Assembly: GCA_026120185.1 (NCBI GenBank)
Contig: JANUWF010001272.1
Location: 1,364,001-1,428,000 of the forward strand
Length of the DNA stretch: 64,000 nucleotides
Source of the DNA: Voacanga thouarsii
Lineage: Eukaryota; Streptophyta; Magnoliopsida; Gentianales; Apocynaceae
Direction: 5' to 3'
The translations under genes and the position numbers were made by a program. Below the pieces are notes generated by a model. It saw nothing but the letters and a program-made list of their open reading frames with translations, was not told where the DNA came from and did no database searches. Below, piece after piece: positions 58,890 to 64,000 of this stretch (its first letter is position 1; the number at the start of each line of letters is the position of its first letter).

Positions 58890-59330
58890 CACTACCAAAA
58901 AAAAAAAAAAAAGTGACTTTTAGCAACGTTTTTATTTGCAATATAGCATAATATGTGGTGAAAGCTTATTTTTTACCACAATTTGGCAATCCGTGGCATA
59001 TAAACTTTTTTTTGTAATAGTTTATTTTGTCACAGCTATGTTTCTGTAGATATAAGTTGTTTTTTACCACAAATTTAAAAATTGTGTGGGTAAAAATAAT
59101 TTTTTGCCACAGAAATTTGAAATTGTGGATAAAGAAATTTTATTATCCATAGTTTTACTAAATTGTGGAAAAATCATATTTTTTCTTATTTTTATCAAAT
59201 ATATATTTAAAAATGTCAACATAAAATGGAAGCTTTCATTAGATACCATGGTTGAGGCAATTGTATAAATTCAAGTGGTTATGTGTTCAAATCTTGATAT
59301 TACTATTTTTTTAATTTTTATATAATTTTT
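58890..59330 (+). mobile_element. CACTA (En/Spm-type) transposon end
   Basis: Starts CACTACCAAAAAAAA, a CACTA-type terminal inverted repeat, after a possible 3-bp flank att (58887-58889). Behind it come subterminal repeats: 'ttttttaccacaattt', 'ttttttaccacaaattt', 'ttttttgccacagaaattt' and inverted copies such as 'aaattgtgtgggtaaaaa' and 'aaattgtggaaaaa' (58960-59180), the class of site bound by CACTA transposase. No transposase frame and no opposite end (GTAGTG) were found before 62060, so it is truncated or non-autonomous. Confidence 0.75.
59236..59300 (+). repeat. tRNA-like B-box segment in CACTA end
   Basis: 'accatggttgaggcaattg' and 'gtgttcaaatcttg' resemble a degenerate A box and B box, followed by a T run. 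Similar tRNA-like stretches are common in plant CACTA elements. Confidence 0.35.
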
Positions 59331-59350
59331 TGGACCAATTACCTAGGTTT

Positions 59351-60960
59351 TTTTTTGAATATTTTTCTAAATATTATGCTACATTATATGTCAAAATATA
59401 TTCGAAAAATCTTCAAATTTTGTCATAACACTTTTCTTAATAATTTTAACAAATCTAACGGTTGAATCATTAATTTGATATGCCTATCTTTATAAATTCT
59501 TTAGGTTTTGGATATTTTTCTAGATATTATGCTAAAAATATATCCGATTACCTTCAAATTTTATCATAGCACTTTTCTTAACAATTTTAACAACACTAAC
59601 AATTGGATCGTTAATTTGATATGCCAATCTTTGTATATGTGTTATGTTTTGGATATTTTTTTAGATATTATGATAGATTATATACCCAAAAAACATCTGT
59701 TTACCTTTCAATTTTGCTATAACACTTTTCTTAATAACTTTAACAAATCTAACAGTTAGATCAGTAATTTGATGCACCTATCTTTGTAAATGCGTTATGT
59801 TTTGGATATTTGTTTTAGATATTAAGCTAGATTATGTACCAAATCATATTCGATTACCTTCAAATTTTGTTATAACACTTTTTCTTAGTGATTTTAATAA
59901 ATTTAACAGTTAAATCGTTAATTTGATATGCATATCTTTTTAAATGCGTTAGCTTTTGGATATTTTTTTAGATATTATGCTAGATTGTGTATCAAAATAT
60001 ATAAGATTACATTTAATTTTTTTCATAACACTTTTCATAATAATTTTAAGAAATCTAATGATTGGATCATTAATTTGATACGCCTATCTTTGTAAATGGG
60101 TTAGGTTTTAGATATTTTTTTAGATATTATGCTAGATTATGTACCAAATTATATCTGATTACTTTTAAATCTCGTCATAACACTTTTCTAAGTGATTTTT
60201 AATAAATCTAACAGTTGAATCATTAATTTTATACTCATATATTTGTAAATGCATTAGGTTTTGGATATTGTTTTAGATATTATACTAGATTACATACCAA
60301 AATATATCTGATTATTTTTAAATTTTGTCATAACACTTCTCATAGTGATTTTAACAAAATTAACAGTTGGATCATTAATTTTATATGCCCAGCTTTGTAA
60401 ATGCATTTGGTTTTGGATATTTTTTTAGATATTATACTAGATTATGTACCAAAATATATATGATTACCTTCAAATTTTGTCATAACACTTTTCTTAGTGG
60501 TTTTAACAAATCTAATGAATGAATCATTAATTTAATATGCCTATCATTGTAAATGCGTTAGGTTTTGGATATTTTTCTAGATAATATGCTTGATTGTGTG
60601 CCAAAATGTTTACGATTATCTTCAAATTTTGTCATAACACTTTTCTTAGTAATTTTAAGAAATCTAACAGTTGGATTGTTAATTTGATATGCATATCTTT
60701 GTAAATACTTTAGGTTTTGGATTTTTCCTAGATATTATTCTAGATTGTATGCCAAAATATATTTGATTACCTTCAAATTTTGTCATAACACTTTTCTTAG
60801 TAATTTTTAGAAATCTAATGGCTGGATCGTTTATTTTATATGCATATCTTTGTAAATGCTTTAGGTTTTAGATTTCTTTTTTTTAGATATTATTCTAGAT
60901 TGTATACCAAAATATGTCCGATTACTTTCAAATTTTATCATAAACACTTTTCTTAGTGAT
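59351..60960 (+). repeat. ~152-bp tandem repeat array, about 11 copies
   Basis: The phrase ttttggatattttt (or a near variant) starts at 59506, 59647, 59800, 59954, 60106, 60259, 60411, 60563, 60715 and 60866, a period of 151-154 bases, shorter (141) for the first pair. Within each unit come 'agatattatgctagatta', 'gattaccttcaaattttgtc', 'ataacacttttcttagt' and 'ggatcgttaatttgatatgc'. Copies differ mainly by substitutions. There is no coding sequence. It lies inside or beside the CACTA fragment. Confidence 0.93.
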
Positions 60961-61823
60961 GAAGGATTAAAAGAAAAATAGGAAGAGAGAAATAAATATA
61001 ATATTTATCTTACATTAATATATAGTATTAAATAACAAACTAATAAAAATAGACCACACTCTATTCTTTTAATGAAAAGATATTCAGTATGATTGTTTTG
61101 ATATTTATTTTCTTCTTTGGCTACCTATCTACATTACTTGCTCTTTTACCTTATGATTAATTTATTTTGCATGTTTGTAATATGAAGGTGTAAAAATAAA
61201 TAAATAAATAAAATTATTATATATTTATAACACATTATATTATTTTTTTAATACCATATTAGACTTCACTAAATCTTATATATTTAATAATTTTTATTAT
61301 ATTATCAAAAAATCAACTCAATTCTGTTACTATTTCTACAACCGCATAACATTTCCAAAGGAGAAAAAAATGTATTCATAATAATTGCATTTATAGTTAA
61401 GTGATCACATTATTTTCCTTTGGAAAAAAAGATAATTCAGATAATCGCACTCTGTATTAGTCTTATTTATCTGCCACTGCTGTGTAAAAGATAAATTGAA
61501 CCTTAAAATTTTTGAAGGAGTATTGTACATTTGGCATCATTTTCAGAATACAATTTCAAGAACCATAAGAATCCTTTTTGTCCTATGCCTGAGATGGAAA
61601 TGCATCTATGATTTTTGGCACTTACAAGTAAAAGCAAAATAATTAATTTGGACCAGGTCAACCCTATTAGACGTTCCACAAGGTACCAGTCAAGAAGAAT
61701 TGTAGTTTTAGGGCATTCCCTAGTTTCCCTCTCCTTTTTCTTCTACTATCTGCTACTGTGCAAAACCCACAGACACTCTTACGCACCCTTTCGTATCGCC
61801 TGGTATTGACTGCGGAGAGAAGA
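60961..61823. other. AT-rich spacer upstream of CCT8 fragment
   Basis: No ORF, repeat or RNA gene that I can support. 61600-61823 has a more balanced composition and leads into the TATA box, so it is probably retained promoter sequence. Confidence 0.35.
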
Positions 61824-61833
61824 TATATAAATA
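61824..61833 (+). promoter_or_regulatory. TATA box of CCT8 fragment
   Basis: TATATAAATA, 96 bases before the ATG at 61929. With a start site about 30 bases downstream the 5' UTR would be about 65-70 nt. Confidence 0.6.
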
Positions 61834-61928
61834 GCAGAAGTGAAAGGGGAAATTTTGGCTGATCAAATGACGATATTTGCATCAATAAGAAGGGTTTTGT
61901 TTGATCAGAAAAGCAGAGCAGTTGGAAA

Positions 61929-62060
61929 ATGGTGGGTTTAGGGATGCAGCCATATGGTATACAGTTAATGCTAAAGGAGGGCCACAAGCATCTCTCAGGC
62001 CACGATGAAGCCGTCCTAAAAAACATCGACGCCTGTAAACAGCTTTCCTAGATCACTTAT
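61929..62060 (+). pseudogene. CCT8: Chaperonin CCT subunit theta, N-terminal fragment
   Basis: CCT8 is one of eight subunits of the cytosolic TRiC/CCT ring that folds actin and tubulin. The ATG at 61929 opens MVGLGMQPYGIQLMLKEGHK, followed by HLSGHDEAVLKNIDACKQLS, which matches the N-terminus of plant CCT8 almost residue for residue (recalled family sequence). Codon 41 is TAG where plant CCT8 has Thr; the next codons ATC ACT still encode the expected Ile-Thr, so the stop interrupts coding sequence rather than ending an exon. Two codons later a gypsy LTR begins (62061). The family protein has about 540-550 residues, so over 90% is missing here. The TATA box is present, so it might be transcribed. 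It is either a disrupted gene or a partial duplicate. Confidence 0.85.
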
Positions 62061-64000
62061 TGTAACACCCCACCTTTTTACTTTCAATTGGTTACTATTT
62101 GTAATAGGATGAAAATTTTTATTGATGTCCAGAACTAAAGTTGAATGATGTAATGAGACGAATACTTTGATGAAATAAAATTTTGTCGAGACCATGATGT
62201 AATTATTAGATTTGTTCCACCCATACCCTAAAGTATCAGAAGGTTATTATTATTAAAAAAAATAGGAATTTTAGGGTACTCTGAAAAGAGAAATTGATCA
62301 GTGCGATAAAACACATGTTTTGGTGTGAATATATGCTACCCGGTGTATCGGGGGCATTTTCGTCATTTTGACCGCGCCTATGACTTTGACAGCAAATTTG
62401 ACCAAGTAGAGAAGGAATTGAAGAATTTAAGTGTTACCAATGGATTTAGTGGAATTTTTGGAAGTAAATGGTGAAATAAAATATTTTCCCGTTACGGACC
62501 CGATTTTGGTCATTTCTGAAGAAAATAGGAAATGCGCTTGAAAATGTGATGTGTGGCTTCTTGTGATTGGTGGCTAATGACAAGTGTCAAATAATAAGAG
62601 GATGCTTGAAATATTCACACATGCAAGACATCTTAAATAAGCTTTGCAAAATAATTAAGAAAAATGCGAAAAAATGAGATTGCAACACGTGTAAAGTAGC
62701 CACCATTCATTTAATTGAGAAAAAACCGATTGGTCATTATTTTGAGCAAGAATGGTGGTGGATTTAGGGGAGAAACTGGCTAAGACCATAAAAGAAGAAG
62801 GAAGGAAGAAATAAGGAAGGAAAGGAAAAGAAAAATCAAGGAAAAAATAGAAAAAGTGAGAGAAAGAAAAAGTGTGTGTATTTCTTGGTGTGTTCTTGGT
62901 GTGGTTGGAGCATGATCAAGCCAAAACATCCTATACACATGGTAAAGTCCTATTCTTCAAGAATTAAAGTTGTAGATTTCATTATGGTGATCTTTTTTAT
63001 ATGAATTATAACACGAAAACATGAGATTTATGATGATTAAAATGATTATTGTGTACTGTGAGACTTTGTGTGTGCAAGTGTGTGTACTGATTGGATGAAG
63101 GATTCATAGGCTATATTTTTTATGGTGAATAAGGGTATTTGAATGGTGATTTAAAAGGTGGTTCATGATTGAGAAGAAAGATGGTAGAGTTGGGAAAAAA
63201 ACAGGGTTAATGTTAAAGAAAATGGATTATGATTATTTTTAAACGTCGATGTTAATTGTATGCTATTTGCATAAGAACTTAGTGAGTTTCTTGAACTTGT
63301 AAACCAGAAGAATTAAGGTATTTTGAAGGGAAATGAAGTGGACTAAGGGTTATATAGGTGCTATGAATCAAGAAGCACAAGTAGGTAAACTTGTTTTGTG
63401 AAAATGGATTAAAAACCAGAAAACTACTAGGGCTGTTTTTTCCCAGTAATGCATCATGGGGAGTAGAACACTAAAAAAGGCTAACTAAAAAATAATTTTA
63501 AGAGTCTTGTGGTCATTTTGGTATATCGTACAGCAAAATCGGAGTTGTGGATTGAAAGTTATCTCCAAAACTAAATTATGTGTCAAAACAGCAAAATTTC
63601 AGAAATTTGCTTAGAACATGGACGAATTTAAGGAGGATTAATTGTGTGATTTTTGATGAAATAATTGGGGAAATATGAAGTGAATCCTTTTTTTTATGAA
63701 GGGAGGAAGTATGTGGAAAAAGGAAAAAGAAAGAATCGAAAAAACGACGAAAAAATGACGTGAACGAAGGTTGAGCGTTTTCCTTAACCGTCAGCCCCAT
63801 CGGCTAAACGTCGGTTGGATGTCGGGCACATCGGTTGGATGTCAACCAACCGTTGGTTGTTTTTTGGCTGAATGCGAATTGACCTGAAAATAATATTTGG
63901 TGTAGATTTAGCGGTAAATGGCTAACGGAGAGTCGAAAACCGTAGAAACGGTGACTAAACTTCCGTGAATGGGAAGAGTACTTAGGACACGAGGTAATCC
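62061..64000 (+). mobile_element. Gypsy LTR, left part, runs off the window
   Basis: Starts TGTAACACCCCACC immediately after cttat (62056-62060, the candidate TSD). It aligns along its whole length with 3001 to about 4970, roughly 80% identical by eye, including 'gggggcattttcgtcattttgacc' and 'aggacacgaggt'. Whether a full element follows cannot be seen. No coding sequence. Confidence 0.82.

Noticed and set aside
59351..60960. CRISPR-like regular repeats
   Set aside because: Units are contiguous 152-bp tandem repeats without unique spacers, in a plant genome.
61667..62026. 119-aa ORF on the minus strand over the CCT8 fragment
   Set aside because: It is the complement of the promoter and CCT8 exon; no domain and no similarity I recognise, while the plus strand has a clear conserved protein.

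Overview
This window looks like repeat-rich nuclear DNA of a flowering plant, most likely a eudicot. It is AT-rich and built almost wholly from LTR retrotransposons inserted into one another, plus pieces of a CACTA transposon, a Helitron-like element and two decayed host genes. The host fragments are plant-type: a leucine-rich-repeat protein and the start of chaperonin subunit CCT8. Retroelement borders were placed by eye from TG...CA ends, primer-binding sites (PBS), polypurine tracts (PPT) and 5-bp target-site duplications (TSD). No intact protein-coding gene was found.

Layout. 1-2311: leader and 5' LTR of a minus-strand Ty1/copia element that runs off the left edge. 2312-8850: an old LTR relic, interrupted by a Ty3/gypsy solo LTR (3001-8515) that is itself interrupted by a copia solo LTR (6102-7847, perfect TSD). 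9440-15840: 3' half of a Sirevirus-like copia element (integrase end, RT, RNase H, env-like ORF, 3' LTR). 15841-29366: a nearly whole but dead Angela/Tork-like copia element whose 5' LTR holds a 4.27-kb gypsy solo LTR (17513-21784, perfect TSD). 29367-33587: a non-autonomous, minus-strand LARD-like element. 33588-36016: fragments of a gypsy LTR and a copia LTR.

36017-38820 is a less repetitive island. It holds a possible LINE scrap and a frameshifted LRR pseudogene that appears to be split by a short Helitron-like insertion. 39193-58443 is the clearest nest: a minus-strand gypsy element (39198-58438, TSD CATAG) sits inside a LARD-type LTR relic, and a plus-strand chromovirus of Tekay type with 3.1-3.2-kb LTRs (43543-55048, TSD GGTAG) sits inside the gypsy element, between its gag zinc knuckle and its protease. 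58890-60960 is one end of a CACTA transposon followed by about eleven copies of a ~152-bp tandem repeat.

61824-62060 is the promoter and first 43 codons of a CCT8 gene. It carries a stop where Thr41 should be and is cut by a gypsy LTR (62061 to the right edge) of the same family as the one at 3001-8515.

The genes do not form a pathway. Each set is the gag-pol machinery of one retroelement (capsid, protease, integrase, reverse transcriptase, RNase H), and every set is broken by stops, frameshifts or lost catalytic residues. The points most worth following up are a tRNA-like (pol III A/B box) module at the same offset in two Tekay-type LTRs, a GC-rich palindromic motif shared by unrelated LTR families, the 152-bp array, the Helitron in the LRR pseudogene, and the broken CCT8 copy.
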